This document shows, in pieces, positions 11,889 through 25,500 of a stretch of 64,000 nucleotides of DNA. A program made the translations under genes and the position numbers. Under the pieces are notes generated by a model, which saw only the letters and a program-made list of their open reading frames with translations, searched no databases and was not told the origin of the DNA. The stretch lies in NCBI GenBank assembly GCA_007258455.2, contig VDFB02296725.1, forward strand, positions 19,834-83,833, given 5' to 3'. Origin of the DNA: Sequoia sempervirens (Eukaryota > Streptophyta > Pinopsida > Cupressales > Cupressaceae). Numbering within the stretch: the first letter of the stretch is position 1; the number at the start of each line of letters is the position of its first letter.

Positions 11889-12302
11889 TGTAGTGTCCAT
11901 AATGGTGAGTCCTACTTGAACAAGAATTTGGATAGTGCCTAGAGACACTCTTTCCTGATCATCGTAAGATCTGATGGCGATGCCCTTATGTTTTTCGATG
12001 GCATCCTCTGAGAATTCGAGATTTTTTTTCAACTTTAGAGAATGTATGTTAAGACCTATGCCCCCATCCACCAAGACCCTCTTGACTTTATTTTTGTGAA
12101 TCAAGACTTCAAGGTGGAGAGCACGATTGTGAGATAGTTGAGCGGGGAAGTCTTGGTCGAAGAATGTGAGAAGGCTTGGAGTGGTGATATTTCTGACCAT
12201 AGCTTGGAATTGGTCTGTATCTAGATCTGAGGAGACGGTGGATGAGGCTAATGCTTCTTCTATAATTTTTTTGTGGGTAGGCGATATCTTCAGCAACTCC
12301 AT
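11889..12302 (-). pseudogene. N-terminal part of the Tat aspartic protease
   Basis: Contains ALHLEVLIHKNKVKRVLVDG followed by GIGLNI, the retropepsin active-site region. The catalytic triplet, normally D-S/T-G, reads DGG. It then runs through KGIAIRSYDDQERVSLGTIQ to VGLTIMDTTC, where the nested element interrupts it. Upstream, DQFQAMVRNITTPSLLTFFD is the usual spacer before Tat proteases. Confidence 0.82.
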
Positions 12303-12311
12303 GATGGAGAT

Positions 12312-15300
12312 CTAAGTAGGAGTTCTCTTTAGCTGGTTAGGGACATTATAGCGATGCAGGATGGATCTTGGATTTGAAGCGGATGCCCTAGGTGGTTGTG
12401 AGGGTCTAGTAATGGTGACTTTTCCACCACGTGTGGTGAATCCACAATCAACATTGGCTCCCTTAATGTTAATGATGGGGAAACATTCTTCGAGTGTTGT
12501 CACAACATGCTCATACACGTGGTTCATGCCCTTGTATTTTCCTTTTCCTTTATCATTGTTTCCCTTGTGATCAGACATCAGATTTGTGTATATCTTTAGG
12601 TTTTGGTTTCCTACTGGTTGCTCCACATTTATATTTTTTTGATCAATGAGGTCCTGGATTAGGTTTTTCAACCTCGTGCAATTGTTAGTGGTGTGCCCTT
12701 TGATTTTGTGAAAGTCACAGAGTTGGTTTTCATTGTACCAGGGTGGTTTCACTTCTGGTTCTTGGTAATTCTCATAGGTAGGTGCTTTGATGAGGTTTTT
12801 GTTTATCAATTTATTCATGACGACCTCGAGTGGTTACCCAAGGGCTATGTACTTCTATTTGGGAGGATTTTTATTTCGCGAGGGTGGTCCCCCTTGATTA
12901 TTTAGGTTATTAACTTGATTGTTGGTTGGTTGGTGTTATGATACTGCGTTGGTCTGGGTGTTGTTCCGATCATTATTTTGCGGTTGTTGGTAGGTTTGGG
13001 TTTTTTTCCTTTGAGCATTGATTACGACCTTAGCATCAACCACACCGTCATTTGTGACATTTTTTTTCCTTTCCCATGTGTGAGGTTTGTCATTATAACT
13101 GCTAGATGGGAGATTATTTTGTTGTTCTAGATGGGTGGGAGTCCCTCCTTGTGCTATAAGGGCTCATTTAATTTTAAGCACCTTTGAGATCAATTGATCA
13201 TAAGTGGTAATTCCTTGCACCTTGACATGAAATGCCAAGGCTCTTTCGAGGTTGAAAATGATGGTGCAAACTTATTGTTCTTCTAGCATGACCCATTTGC
13301 TCCTATTGGCCTTGGATCACCATTGTTGTAGGAAGGAAGCAAATGATTCATTCTTTCCTTGTTTAAGAACTGATAGTTCCTTGAGACTGACATCCATACT
13401 GATATTAAATGCGTAATTTTTTTATGAATGCATCCACTATCTCTTGGAACTTCTTGATGCCATGAGGAAGGTGAGAGAACCACTCCATGGCATGGCCAAC
13501 CAAACTTCTAGGAAATAGCCGCATTAGATAGGTATTGTCATATGCGACTTCCATGCAATGAACTTGGAATTCCCTAATGTGATCTTTAGGGTTTCCTGTC
13601 CCATGGTATTTATCAAATTTGGGGATATCAAATCCCTTTGGGAATGCTTTCATTAAAAGACTCCTGTCAAATGGATAAGGACACAAATTGCTGGGTGTCT
13701 TTGTGGTTTTCCCTGATTGAAGATCAAGCACTTGTTGTGAGAGTAACTTGATCTGCGTTGTGACATTATTTTGTGAATCAGGGGGTGGGATGAAGGTGTT
13801 CTGTGGTGGTTCAGTTGTTGGAGGGATGGGTGGATTGGTTGGTGTGTTGATGGATGATGTTTGCATATTTTGTTGCACCAAGTATGCTTGTACTTTCCAT
13901 TGTATCAACAACGCTTGCTGTTGATCCTGTTGTTGCACTAATAGTGCCTATTGTTGAGCTTGATGCTGTTGTTGCACCAATAATGCTTGTTGTGGGGCTA
14001 CTAATTGGGTAGCTTCTTGCTGTTCTTGGTATTGCTTCAGTGCTTGTTGATATGCTTGTTGTTGGGCTGCTTGTTATTGTGTGAGGTACTGTGCTTGCAC
14101 TTGTGCTTGTCGAGCTTGGTATTGGGCTCAAGCTTGTGCTTGTGCCTAATCTTGGGCTTGCGCTTGTTAGGAAGCTTGTGCAATTTGTGCAGCCTGTGTG
14201 GTTTGCGCTACTTGAGCGACTTGCACTTCTTAAGCGGCTTTAGTGGTTTGCTGTTGTTGTAATAACACTTGGGCTTGAGTAGCCTTCTATGTGGCTTGAG
14301 CTATTTGAGCTGCTTGCACTACTTGAGCAACTTGTGCGACTTGTTGTGTAGCTTGTTGGTTTTGGATTTGCTGAAGTGCCTTTTGATATGCATCTTGTTG
14401 GGTAGCTTGTAACACAATAATGTATTAGTTTGATATATTTGTGTTTGGTGGTGGAGGTGGTGGTAGATTTGGTATGGTGTTTGTTTTTGTGGTGAGAGGC
14501 ATCATCGTATTGATGATTGGGATTTGGGTGGTGGATGGTGTGATTGATACACTTGGTCCTTGAGAGACCATGTTTTGAGATACTCAGGGGATGGTTGATG
14601 ATGTGATGGTGGTGGCTTGCGTTATTGAGATGGTTTCCACTTGTTACGATGTTGATGACAAGATGAGAGGATTTGGTATGATGTTTTGATTGATGATCAG
14701 AGGGCTGATTTGATTTTGTTGATTGACATTTGGTAAAGGTGGAAGCCCTAAACTAAGAGGTGATGTGGATATTGATGGCAAGGGGAGAGTGGTGGAAAAG
14801 TGAGTGGCATACTTCCTTGGGGAAATGATGAAGATGTAGGGTCAAAGATGCCCCCTAGTCCAAATAAGTCCCCTTCTCCTTGCGAGGTTATGGGGAGAGA
14901 AGTTTGAGGTGTTGCGTGAAATGATGATAATGGGTCATTAGAATCGTGAAAGGTGAGGGGGACATATGGATGTGATGTATTTTGTGGGATGGATCTCCCT
15001 AATATGGTGTTCGTGTCCAAATCTTGATTATTCACAAGGGGGTGTGTTTGTAATGCATTAAGAAATGCACTCCCTTTGTTAAGGATGGGTTGAGTTGGAG
15101 CAATGGATGATGTAATTTGGGGGGTGGGTTGAGTGATGCTTTGGAATGGAGGTGTAGATGAGATTGGGGGCATGGATGAAATTGGAGGCATGAACCCAAA
15201 AGGTGGTTCCACAATGGTACTCACATCAAAATCGGAAGGGAGTTTAGCCCCTTGTTTTGCTAATTCAAGCATCCATAGTGAGGGATTGAGTCTTATCATG

Positions 15301-15467
15301 ATGTTGATGATTCTATGATTCTCAGGATTTTGGACCATCTCGGTGATCTCATCTTGTGTCATTCCAAAGGAATTATTGGTGATATCCTCTACTTGACCTT
15401 CCTCTTGAGGATTTTGTGATGATGAAGGAAAGTTTGTTAGAGGATTGCTTGATCCAATGAGATTCAT
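12312..15467 (-). pseudogene. Gag of the Tat element with CHHC nucleocapsid motif
   Basis: The frame starts with ATG at 15467 and a Ser/Pro/Gln-rich N-terminus (MPPISSMPPISSTPPF). A Gln-rich tract full of stops follows (about 13930-14460, CAA/CAG repeats). The Retrotrans_gag core lies at about 13405-13700 (AFPKGFDIPKFDKYHGTGNP, GHAMEWFSHLPHGIKKFQE). The nucleocapsid-like motif CDFHKIKGHTTNNC (CX2HX4HX4C) lies near 12700. The motif is a CHHC variant of the retroviral zinc knuckle, common in Tat and Athila Gag. Multiple stops and frame changes, especially 12818-13405 and the Gln tract, make it non-functional. Confidence 0.8.
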
Positions 15468-18430
15468 CTTGGAATTTTTTTAGCTTAGGTCACTTGAAGT
15501 GGATGTTTCTTTGTTGGCTTCCCTGTTCCTCTTGTGTTGAGATCTAGTTTGCACCATAATATAGGGATCAATTTTTAAGAATGTGGGAGATGAATCTCTA
15601 ATTCTTTGGATTGATCTAACTTTAGGTACAAAAGAGAAAATTTAGAATAATTTAAGGATCAAAGTATGATGGTGAAATGCATGAAAGGTGAATGATATGG
15701 ATGATTAGAGCTCTTTGAGAAATCTTGAAGGAGATGTTAAACTTTAGGACTTGGATTTGATGTTTGATTTTGATTTGGGATTAGATTTGATTTGATTTGG
15801 ATTTGGATAGTGAACTCATAAACTCTACGAGGTTAGATGTTTTCCTAGAGTAAATTTGTCCTCAAGATGCTAATTTGGCTAAGTGTGAGAAGAAGGATTC
15901 ATCTAAACACACCTAACCAAACAAGATGATTTTTGATTGGATTTTGATTTTGGATAATGAACTCCTAAACCCCAATATGTTAGATGTTATCATGGGATAG
16001 ACTTATCCACAAGTATTGATAATTTGATTAAATATGTGGAGAAGGATGTATCTACACATCTAATCAAACAAGATAATTTGGATTTATTTCAAATGATTTT
16101 CCCAAAGTTTAACATGGATGATTTTTTCCAAGATTTTCAAGAGTTGATGGTGAGATGATTTTGGTTTGATGTTTGTAGGATGGATGAAGGTTTGATTTTG
16201 ATCCTATATGTACCTAAAAATACTCTTGATTACAAGACCTTGGTTTTGAAGAACATGCTTTACTCTATACAAGGTGTTCAAATTCCAGGAAAAAAATTGG
16301 ATTTTGTTGATAAAAGAACTCATACAAATTAGAATTGTTTCTTGAAGCTCTTTTGTAAAAGTTAAAAAATAGTCTTCATCTGAATTCGTATAGCGTTGAG
16401 AGATGCTTTTGATGATCTTTTGGACTAAGAGCTTTTAACTTTGGTTTCTAGATTTTTATCTTGCGTGAAATCATTTGAGACACGTGTGTGGGATTCAATT
16501 GTTCTTAGCTTTGCTTAGTGAGTTCTTTTTACCACAAAAAATTCTTGATTAGGTCTTTGAGCTAGATGTCTAATGGCTTAACTTCTTATCATTCCACAAA
16601 GTATATTATATGAAACTTCAATGAAATTAAGGAAAAAGTTACCTATTGTTGACTTTAGTAAGCAAATCAAGATGTAAATCCAAATGTTTAGAAACCTCTA
16701 AGGACAAAATCCCTAGGGCAAGCAATAACACTTGAATTTTGTCAAAGATATTTGATTCCTAAAGGGTTTGAAATTTGATGAAAAATTTTGAATGTTTGTT
16801 TTTCCAATGTTTACGAACAAGAAAAGTGTTTTGATTTTAAGAATAATCACAACCCTATGGACATGAAAGACTGTATTTGTTGAATCCCAACTTGGACAAG
16901 TCTAGCTATGCCTACTTTCAACAAATGGTTAGATGCTTGACCACACAGGCTCCCCCTTACAATACACTTTCTTCTCAGGTCAATCAAGCATCCGTACCCA
17001 TGAATCTACCATGGCATACTTTCCATTTCTACTAAAAGCTGTAAAAGTGTAGGGCGGCTTCAGAATGACCGTTCTTGCACCAACAAATAGATAGGGATTT
17101 TGGCCTTTCTACACAAGGGTTTTAATGTGGGCATTTCGTTCATGGGGGACCATCCATGCGGTGAGAGACCATTGCTTCCCTTCTCATTGGAATAATCCTC
17201 ATGATATTGGCCTTTGTTCTAATATCCACACTTATATCTCGGGTGGAAGTCACTTGGCTTTAGCGTGTTCCCGGTTGGGTCGTTCCCTTGGGTGAGTACT
17301 TTTTCCCACAAGGCAGGCCCTCTAAGATAAACAACAACAAGAAAACATATCCGTAACTTGATCAATATTTGTTGTGAACCAAAGAGAGAGAAAGTATGCA
17401 ATATGCTCCAATCACACTTGCAAGATTTGTTCAATTTTAAAGTCCAAATTGAAGTGTGTGGGAAATTACTTGTGCAACTTAATGTCACAAAAAGGCCTTT
17501 TGATTGTCAAGATCGCCGTGAGGTGTGAGAGAAATGCATATGTCCTTTTAATGATATTAATTTAAGTAACTAAATACAAAACAAAGAAGCACTTGTTCAT
17601 TTTAAGTCCACAAAGCAATGATTTGATTCTTTTCAAATGCACCAAATTAAAATATGGAAATTGCTTTGTTCAATTATTAATCCTCAACCAAATCTAGTGA
17701 GTTTGTTCTAAAGTTCTTTTTAAAGGCCCCTTTGTAGAAAAAATTGAAATGTTCTTTTTAGAGCTCAAAAGAAATTTGGTAGGTCCTAATCTCATGAAAG
17801 ATTACAAATTTTTAAGAGAAATTATGAATTCTCTAAGAGTGTTAAACAAACACTAAAGTGTTCAAAAACAGTTGGTATCATGAGATAATGATGTCATTAT
17901 GAGACCTCCACTAGATTCCCTTTCTTCACCTTGAATAAGCCAACCTACCAAGAAACCAGTTAGAACTACAAAACAAAAGTCAGGAAGGAAATTAAGAACC
18001 CTAATGATCAAAATTAAAAAAAACACATGTCATAAAAAACTAAGATTTCACTTTTCCTTTACTCCAACGGTGGAACCTACACAGGCGGTGCAGTTTGAAG
18101 GACCCAACGGTGCTATATGGCACTGCTAATTCTACACGTGTCGCTTTGCAGCAAATTAGAGAGGGTGATGGCATCAAAATTTTGACCAGCGGTGCAGTTT
18201 GGAATTTGAAAATTCTAGCGCATGGGAATTTGAACTAGCGGTGGAGTTTAGAAATTTGAATCTTGGGCGGGAAAGATAGAACGTCGCTGTTTGAAGTTTG
18301 AAGTAGTGCTATGTGGCGACATTGGTGTTGTAGTGGTTTTGTATAGCAACACTGGTCTTCCATTGGTGCATTTCCCTGTAGACACAAAAAATAGAGAAAA
18401 AAACATAGAATTTTTGATAAAAACATGAGA
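15468..18430 (-). other. Leader region of the Tat element, no recognised gene
   Basis: About 3 kb between PBS and gag. Short frames exist but none resembles a known domain. A tandem duplication of 147 bp is seen: atagtgaactcataaactc near 15808 recurs as aatgaactcctaaacc near 15956, both followed by gttagatgtt. Tat elements often have long leaders, some with an extra ORF; none is identifiable here. Confidence 0.5.
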
Positions 18431-18451
18431 TTCCCCCTCCCTCTAGCGCCA
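18431..18451 (-). other. Primer binding site of the Tat element
   Basis: The minus strand reads TGGCGCTAGAGGGAGGGGG starting at 18451, three bases after the LTR end CTACA. A TGGCGC start just inside the LTR is a typical Gypsy tRNA-primer match. The priming tRNA was not assigned; comparing with tRNA 3' ends would settle it. Confidence 0.7.
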
Positions 18452-18454
18452 AAA

Positions 18455-20284
18455 TGTAGAACCAAGATCCTCGCACTTGCAAAACATAATAAACAAACAC
18501 ATTAGAAGATTCAAATGCAAGCCAAAATCAAATTTCCCCATAAAATCCATTAGAAATGCTCAAAATAGGAATAGAAACAAGAACATAATGAAAAAACAAG
18601 GAGATATATCAAATCCTATTAAAAACATGCAAACTCTTGATCTTATGGGGGAGTTGGTGCCAATTTGATGTGGAAATTGGCCCTTTCCCAACTCCTATGC
18701 AAGCTTTTGATGATTTGGTGATGATTTATCCACTTGGTGATTGCTTCAAATGAACTCCATAGAGAAAACCTACAATAACCTAGCTATGCCTTGATGAAAT
18801 TGATGAAAATGCTAATGCTTGAAGATGAAAATGAGTATAGTAAGTTTGCTCAAATTGTGGATGATCAAATAACAAAATAAATCTCTTATTTATAGAAAGA
18901 CAAGGTGGAGAAATGCCCAAAATGAAGCAATGTGGGACTAACATTCAACCAATGGCCAAATGCCACTTGTCAAGATGTGAATGAGAAAAGGATGTGCACA
19001 TTTTGATGAATGTGCCCATAAATGCAATTAAGTGGAATTTGAAAATAGTTAAATGACATGTAAGAGGGGAAATGAATGTCTTAAATGCCACTTGGCTCAA
19101 TGTAAAAGATGGAATAAATGTCTTGTTGGAAGGACAAAGTCCACTTGGAAGGATTCCAAATTTGGAAGAATATTCCCCTATTATGCCATGTTGAGAGAAA
19201 ATAGGGATTTAATAAATGAATTAAATCTATTTTCATGTGCAAGTGGAAAAAGCTAGAGGATGGGACATGGATTATGATTAAATTAATCAAGGGTTAATTA
19301 ATTTAATGAGAGATTAGATGATGTGACAAATTTGACTTAGATTTATGGGTTGATTTAAATGAAAATATGAGAAGAAAATGATTTAGGCCTAGTTAAATAA
19401 ATATTTTGTTTTATTTAACTAAAGGGGATGGTTGGTTAGGTTTAATTTATTTAATTTAATAGATAGACTTTAATTAAATAAAATTGATTTATTTAATTAA
19501 ATAAAGAGCTAGGGTTAATTAAACCAAATTGATTAATTTAATTAACGAGAGAGAATGACTTAATTAGATAAATGATTATTTATTTAATTAAGGGATGAAG
19601 AGTGATGATAAGCTAAGAAGGTGATTCAAGATGAAATGGTGTTAGTTAATCGAGATCAAGTGTGTAATGCCAATCAATACATTTTACGTGTCTACAAGTC
19701 CCACTAGGCCTAAATTTTGGAACCAATTTTAAAAATGCTTAGAAATGTGTAAAATTGAGTTTGAGACCCAAAAATCTAGGTGGGACTCATTTTCCTAAGG
19801 TGGCGAATGAGTCCCAGATCACTAAATTTGGGCCATTCAAGCCTAAAACACCTAAATTATGATTGGGTGGTGTTTGGTGTCAGGATTATCCTTGAAAAGA
19901 TGCATTAAATGAGGCTTGTGGATGCAAAATAGGGCCAATTAAAGCATAAAAAAGCCCAATTATTAATGACAACGCATAGAAAAGTGTGAAAGTGGATTAC
20001 AAAACTTTACAACACTTTAAAATAAGACAATATTAAAGTTAAAAAGAGATTTATTAGGTGTAATTAATTAATAAGACTTTAGAAAAGTGTGAAAGTGAGT
20101 TACAACACTTCACAACACTTTAGCAAGGTACCATTTATGTTCATTAATTCACAAGGTTCCAAGACCTAATGTGAATGTGTTAAACACATTACAACACTAA
20201 ATCAAGGCAATATTAATCCCAATTCACAAGGAAGGCCCAAACAAGTAAGGGAAAAGTAGAAGGGATACTTTTTCCATTACCACA
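18455..20284 (-). repeat. 5' LTR of the Tat element
   Basis: Bounded by TGTGGTAATGG at 20284 (minus strand) and ...GTTCTACA at 18455, next to the PBS. Its first half is clearly related, in reverse, to the plus-strand LTRs near 49400-50984 and 54350-55961: TGTTGTAATGTG, ACATTCACATTAGGTCTTGG and two ACTTTCACACTTTTCTA blocks appear in the same order. The second half has long AATTAAATAAA-rich stretches (19400-19580). No partner LTR was found to the left. Confidence 0.72.
18887..18894 (-). promoter_or_regulatory. TATA box of the Tat LTR
   Basis: TATAAATA on the minus strand, in the middle of the LTR where U3 should end. The related plus-strand LTRs have TATAAATA or TATAAACA at the equivalent place. 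Confidence 0.5.
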
Positions 20285-22185
20285 ATAACTAATCCTAATA
20301 CTAATATATAAATGTAAACTTTCATATTCATAATATCATGATAGTTCCATATAAGTGTATACATTATTTCCTGAATATAATAGACATATAAATAAGGCCA
20401 TATAAGTATACACTATTATAGATTAGTAAAAATAAATAAATATCTATAATAAATCCATATAGACATATAATACTTATATGTTGGTAAAAAAATAATGTAC
20501 AAAAAATCCATATAGGCATATAGAAAAATATTATATAAAATAGTCAGTCCTATAGACTAGAATGGAAGAGTTAATGAATATTTGTCTATCACTATGATGG
20601 AGATGCAATTGATGGTTTTTTCTTTCAAACATATTGGTTGAATCCCCTCTTTATTTTTTTAGATGTCTCCTATTAATAGAATAAAAATGTTATGCATTAA
20701 TATAGAAAAAAGAAAAAATACAATGACATAAGTGAATAGTTACTTACTACAAGATGCTAATTTTTCTCAATCATTCTTAACTTCTCCTAATCTATCTAAG
20801 GGGGAGGTACATATGAAATATATTTGTGACCATCTATGGCAAGTGTGAAAAAATAAATTAGACTAAAACTAAATATAATTTAAATTTACTCTAAATGTTG
20901 TGAGATAAAATAAGAAATAAAAAATAAAAACTACATTACTAGCTCATACCTCTCTCAAAGGAATCTAAGATAAAACTATTACAATAATTCCCATGTCCAT
21001 TTTGTAATGGATATTAGGATGGGTATGAATTGAAAATAGAATAATGATATTTGACCAAAAATTATCTTACATTATTTAAAGACATAATAGTTAAAAATAG
21101 TATAACTTAGCTCAATGAAATTTTACATATTACAACTACGATAAATAGGTCTTGATGTTGAATTTCCAACATCTACATACTCATCTTCAAATATTAATTT
21201 GAAAATTACTATTGATATATGAAAAAAATACATATAGAATATTTACTTGTGGACATGGAAAAAGTAAGCCTTGTAATTTTTCATGTTCAGGACCTTCTAG
21301 TGGACTTTGGCGTATGTGCAAGATCATCATGGAAAAAACAGGCCCTTAAGTGGCAATGAAAATTCAGAAAAATCAGAGTTAGGAAACTTGACATAAAAAT
21401 TTGAGTAAGTTATCTATATTATTTCAAAAATATGTAACAATAGAATCTGTGGAAAATTGAATGTAGTTTCTAAACTACTAGGTTTTTTTAAAAAAAAAAA
21501 AAAGTCTATTTGGTGAAAATTTGAAATTTCAATGCAGAGTACTTAAATTTTATGGAAAAAATAAGAAGTAGGTGTTTGTCTGACCACCCTAACCAAAATA
21601 AAATGATAATATTTTTTATATAATATTTTAGATATAAGTAGAGGACTCATGTCTGGATGTGACACATTTTTTTGTAACTTTTTTCCAAGTAAATAATTAA
21701 TTATGATTTTTTTATTACAACTTTTAAAAAATATCAAAACTTGTATATCTAACCACCTTAACTTGGTCAAAACTTCATGAAATTCATTTTTTTTTTTAAT
21801 CCTATAGTATGCGAAGCATAGAATGTGACACATGTTTTGGATTCAAAAAATATGATATCGTTTGAAAGTTATAGATGTTTTTTAATCAGCCTATCAATCA
21901 GGACTTTAGTCGTAATTCTAATAGAAAATGAATAATAATTATTTATTTAATTCAAAGTAAAGTATAATTTATATTGGTGGAAAGATGAGAGTCTCCTCTA
22001 CAAACCCTTTTCGTTTCATCAATTTTAGCTACAAAAAAGTCATGAACCACATGGGCGAAGTCTAGAAAAACAAGGTAAGTTGTTAAACACATTTTTTGTG
22101 TTGAATTCTTAGGATTGGCATGTCCTAGCCAAATTCCAAAGCAACCCCGCAGCTAATCCCTAGAAATAAATTTTGTGTCAAAAAT
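20285..22185. other. AT-rich intergenic sequence with repeat fragments
   Basis: No gene seen. 20380-20540 is rich in ccatata/tatacata words. 21245-21308 resembles the start of the LTR at 54350 (tgtggacatgg..., tttttcatgttc, ccttctagtggactttggc) and is probably a solo fragment. A block of about 170 bp is duplicated: accaccctaacc (about 21581) through gtgacacattttttt, and accaccttaac (about 21751) through gtgacacatgttttgg. The minus-strand frame 21543-21833 spans this duplication and is not gene-like. Confidence 0.5.
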
Positions 22186-22293
22186 ATCGGATATCTGTTT
22201 CAAATCAGATATCCGTTTTGAATCGGATATCTGTTTCAAATCAAATATCCGTTTTGAATCAAATATCCGTTTTGAATCAAATATCTGATTTGG
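22186..22293. repeat. 18-bp GATATC minisatellite, copy 1
   Basis: About six tandem 18-bp units such as agatatccgttttgaatc and ggatatctgtttcaaatc. Each holds the palindrome GATATC or a one-base variant, and alternating units carry near-complementary TTTGAATC/TTTCAAATC parts. Because the unit is a multiple of three, it stays open in some frames. Confidence 0.85.
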
Positions 22294-22559
22294 TTTATAT
22301 ATGATTTTAAAAAATGTTCTACACTTTATAATATATGATTTAGAAAATTTAATAAATATTTTATAGTTTGTTTTAATATATTTAGTTCAGAATATACAAT
22401 ATAGTTTATAATTTAATATATAATATACAATTTGTGACAGTCTCTTACAAAATTATATAATATATAATATATTATATTATTATGTATAATATTTAAATAT
22501 TATTTCTATATTTTAGTTTTAATGTATATATATATTACTAATATATAAAATATTATTGT

Positions 22560-25500
22560 TGTCAATCAGATTGCACCCGTTATGCATGAATGATTAAATT
22601 CAGCAATCTGTTGAAACATGGGAACTATCTTCAGGCTATGGGTATTCCTATGGCAAAGATAGACCTCCAGGTTCTAGGCTGGTTCCTATATGATGATCAA
22701 TTTAGGTACTTGAACGATTTGTTGAGAAAAAGGGTAAGAAGGACTGAATTGAATGCATGAACTAAAACTAAAACTTTGGTGATGCACCTAATTGATATTT
22801 ATGAGCAGATTGATTCAGAACTGATTATTATAGAATCTATTTTCACAACTCAAATTGGGAAATCTAATTACATAAGTGTTTCATCAGAAGGCCTGACAAT
22901 CCATTCTTAATGAAGGAAAAATGATATTTTCACAACCTAAAGGAGAGGATAAATTTATAGCACAACTTATGATCTATAATTAAAATTTCTTTTTCATGTA
23001 CATGTATTCATGAACATGATAGGAATTTAAAGGCTTTGAAATCAAACACATTAAATTCACATCTTAAACATTCAATAAATACAAAACTCCTAAATCTGAG
23101 AAGGCTAATACTGAATAGCCATAACGAAAAGAAGGAACTCTACAAAAATGATAATCTGTAAAGCTTTAAAAATTGTATTAAATCTAAAATGCTGAGTTAC
23201 AAGATAGTCTTCCTTGCTAAAGGCAAAGGCAGAAAACAAAAACTAATTGAAAACGATAAATTTTTTCAATATATACAATGAGAATGCACTTCAAAGTGCA
23301 TGAACAAGCAAGTGAAAGTCAATTTCAGTGAGAAAGTGAAAACTACAAGGTGAAATTTGAGTAGAAGCAAAAATCCCTGAAAATAAGGTTCAAACTCAGG
23401 CAAAAATGAGTGAACTCAATCTTGAACTGGCAGTCATAAAGCATGCAACTGATCTATAACTCAAACTGAAATGGAAATCTCTGAATGTGAGCCAAAACAT
23501 GCAAAAATCCTCCTTGCTTTAATCAATTCGCCCATGATAACTGGAACTCCACACTTGCACGATCAATCTTCAGTCGATGATCTTTAATTCTTCAGTTACA
23601 TCCTCATTATTTGCATGATTTTACTCAAGGAAGATAAATAATTAAATATTTAAAATAATCAAATGTATAATTATTTTAATATTTAATGTGGAAGTGATCT
23701 CCTTATTTTCATTTTAAATATTAATGCAATGATACATTAATATTTAATTACATATAATAGTTTGAATAAAATCATGCAAACATGCATGAGTTCATTGTCA
23801 TTTCTAAAGAAATAATGACTTAAATTATTCTTTAAGTCAACTATCAGCATACACGAGATTCCTAAGCATGTTCAAGTTTTATTGACTTAATAGTCAATAC
23901 TACATCAATGATTCAAAATGAAAAAACAATAAACAATGATTAGGGCTTTTGCTCAAAACATTCGAACCCTAAATCTCTTGAATCATTTTGCATTCTGTAT
24001 TGAAGGAAAGCCTGAAAGAGAGGCGCTGCCATGAGCTGGTATTGAAGGTCAAATTACACATTTCTTGGATGTTTTCTGAGATTATTTTTTGATGATTTCC
24101 ATAGAGAAACACGTGAAAAGCTTTTCCTGATGCAAATCTGACATTCCTCTTCCATCTGGAGCATTTTTTAAACCTATATAGCCACGGTTTATCATCATAT
24201 CTCCTGATATATTTCCATTCCTTTTTCCTCTGGTAATGATTTCTTGTTTTGTGGCCACAATGGACGCCTTTTGAGAGCACTTGTTCGTGGGATTTGAGGG
24301 CATTTTATTAGCAAATTTTGGTAAGTTTTTGTCATTCAAGGATTGCATTTCTTCTTTATTTTTCCTGTATGGTACGACCTTTCCCATTGCTTCTTTATTT
24401 TCCTTGTATGTGCCTGCCTTTCAATTCTTTTGTATTATGCATTCTGGGTTTCTTACGGGTGTAGGGTTTCTTTACTCTATAGGCCATGGCTACTATATAT
24501 CATGTTGCATATATCTTGGCATTGCTTTGATAAATGGCGTAAGACTTTGCATTGTAGAATCTGTATTTTGCTGGTGATAACTTAACCACGACCTCTTTGA
24601 AACTTTCTCTTTTCGTTCTGTCTTTTATGAGCTACCATTGCAGACATGGATGTGGCTATCTTTCTAATGCTTTGGGTAATCTTGAAAACCTGTATAAGAT
24701 ATAATATTGAAGTCCCTGGCATTTTAAGATTACTCTTCATCATCGTTATGACAAGTCTTCCCTAAAAACCATAGTTCTTTGCATTATGTACTTCATTCAC
24801 TATAAAGTACATGTTTGATACTTCAACAATTGTATTACCTGGCAACTCAGTGAGTGCTGAAACACCTTTTCATTGTTAATGTTACTCTATCTGTTATGGC
24901 ATTTTTCTGTAGGTGAACATTTTTTCATTATGCACTTGATACAATATAGTCCTTCAACATATATTGCAGTTATATCATCATTTGGCTGATGCTTTAAATG
25001 ATATTGGTTACTTGTATGACATCTCATGATCAAGATGTCACCTATGTCTACTTGTTGTCCTACTAGTAAAATTATATTAGCCAATTTGAAAAGTTCTTGT
25101 AGCAGCTCAATGCTTGATATTCTATTAATTCCTCCATGGGTTGCTTTTTCTGATTTGATGATTCTGTTTGTTGAGTGTCATTGGTTAGAGTGACTGCCCT
25201 CCATTGATTAACTGTGTCTAATTAATCATGAATACTCCCTGATACTCTACTAAAGTATGCATTCGTGGCTTATTTATTACCTCTATGAACATGTGATCTG
25301 GACTGTCATACTGTCATCTTTATGCAAGGAAGATTCAAATGTGATTCTTTTGACTATGGTCATGAGATTCCATATGTTGATTATTACTATATTCTATTTT
25401 GATCATATTTCATTGCTAAATGTAGTGCTCATGGGACTGCCACTTGTGAAAACATAACTCCAGCTTGTTCATAGTTCTATGACTATTTGGTAAGCTGCCA

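Larger units (their letters stand above)
4310..20284 (-). mobile_element. Degenerate Ty3/Gypsy LTR retrotransposon, Tat lineage
   Basis: Reading on the minus strand: 5' LTR (18455-20284), PBS (18431-18451), a leader of about 3 kb, gag (15467 down to about 12312), aspartic protease, reverse transcriptase, RNase H, a second RNase H-like domain, and integrase ending near 4310. The domain order, the extra RNase H between RNase H and integrase, and the absence of a chromodomain are hallmarks of the Tat lineage. All domains carry stops or lost catalytic residues, so the copy is dead. Another LTR element (8833-11888) is inserted in the protease. The 3' LTR was not identified; the element may be truncated or may extend left of 4310. 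Confidence 0.88.

Noticed and set aside
24281..24577. A plus-strand frame of 98 codons kept open in all three LTR copies (also 36881-37177 and 43564-43860)
   Set aside because: The third copy differs at many amino-acid positions with no excess of silent changes, and no domain is recognisable. Open length is kept by chance or by the T-rich composition.
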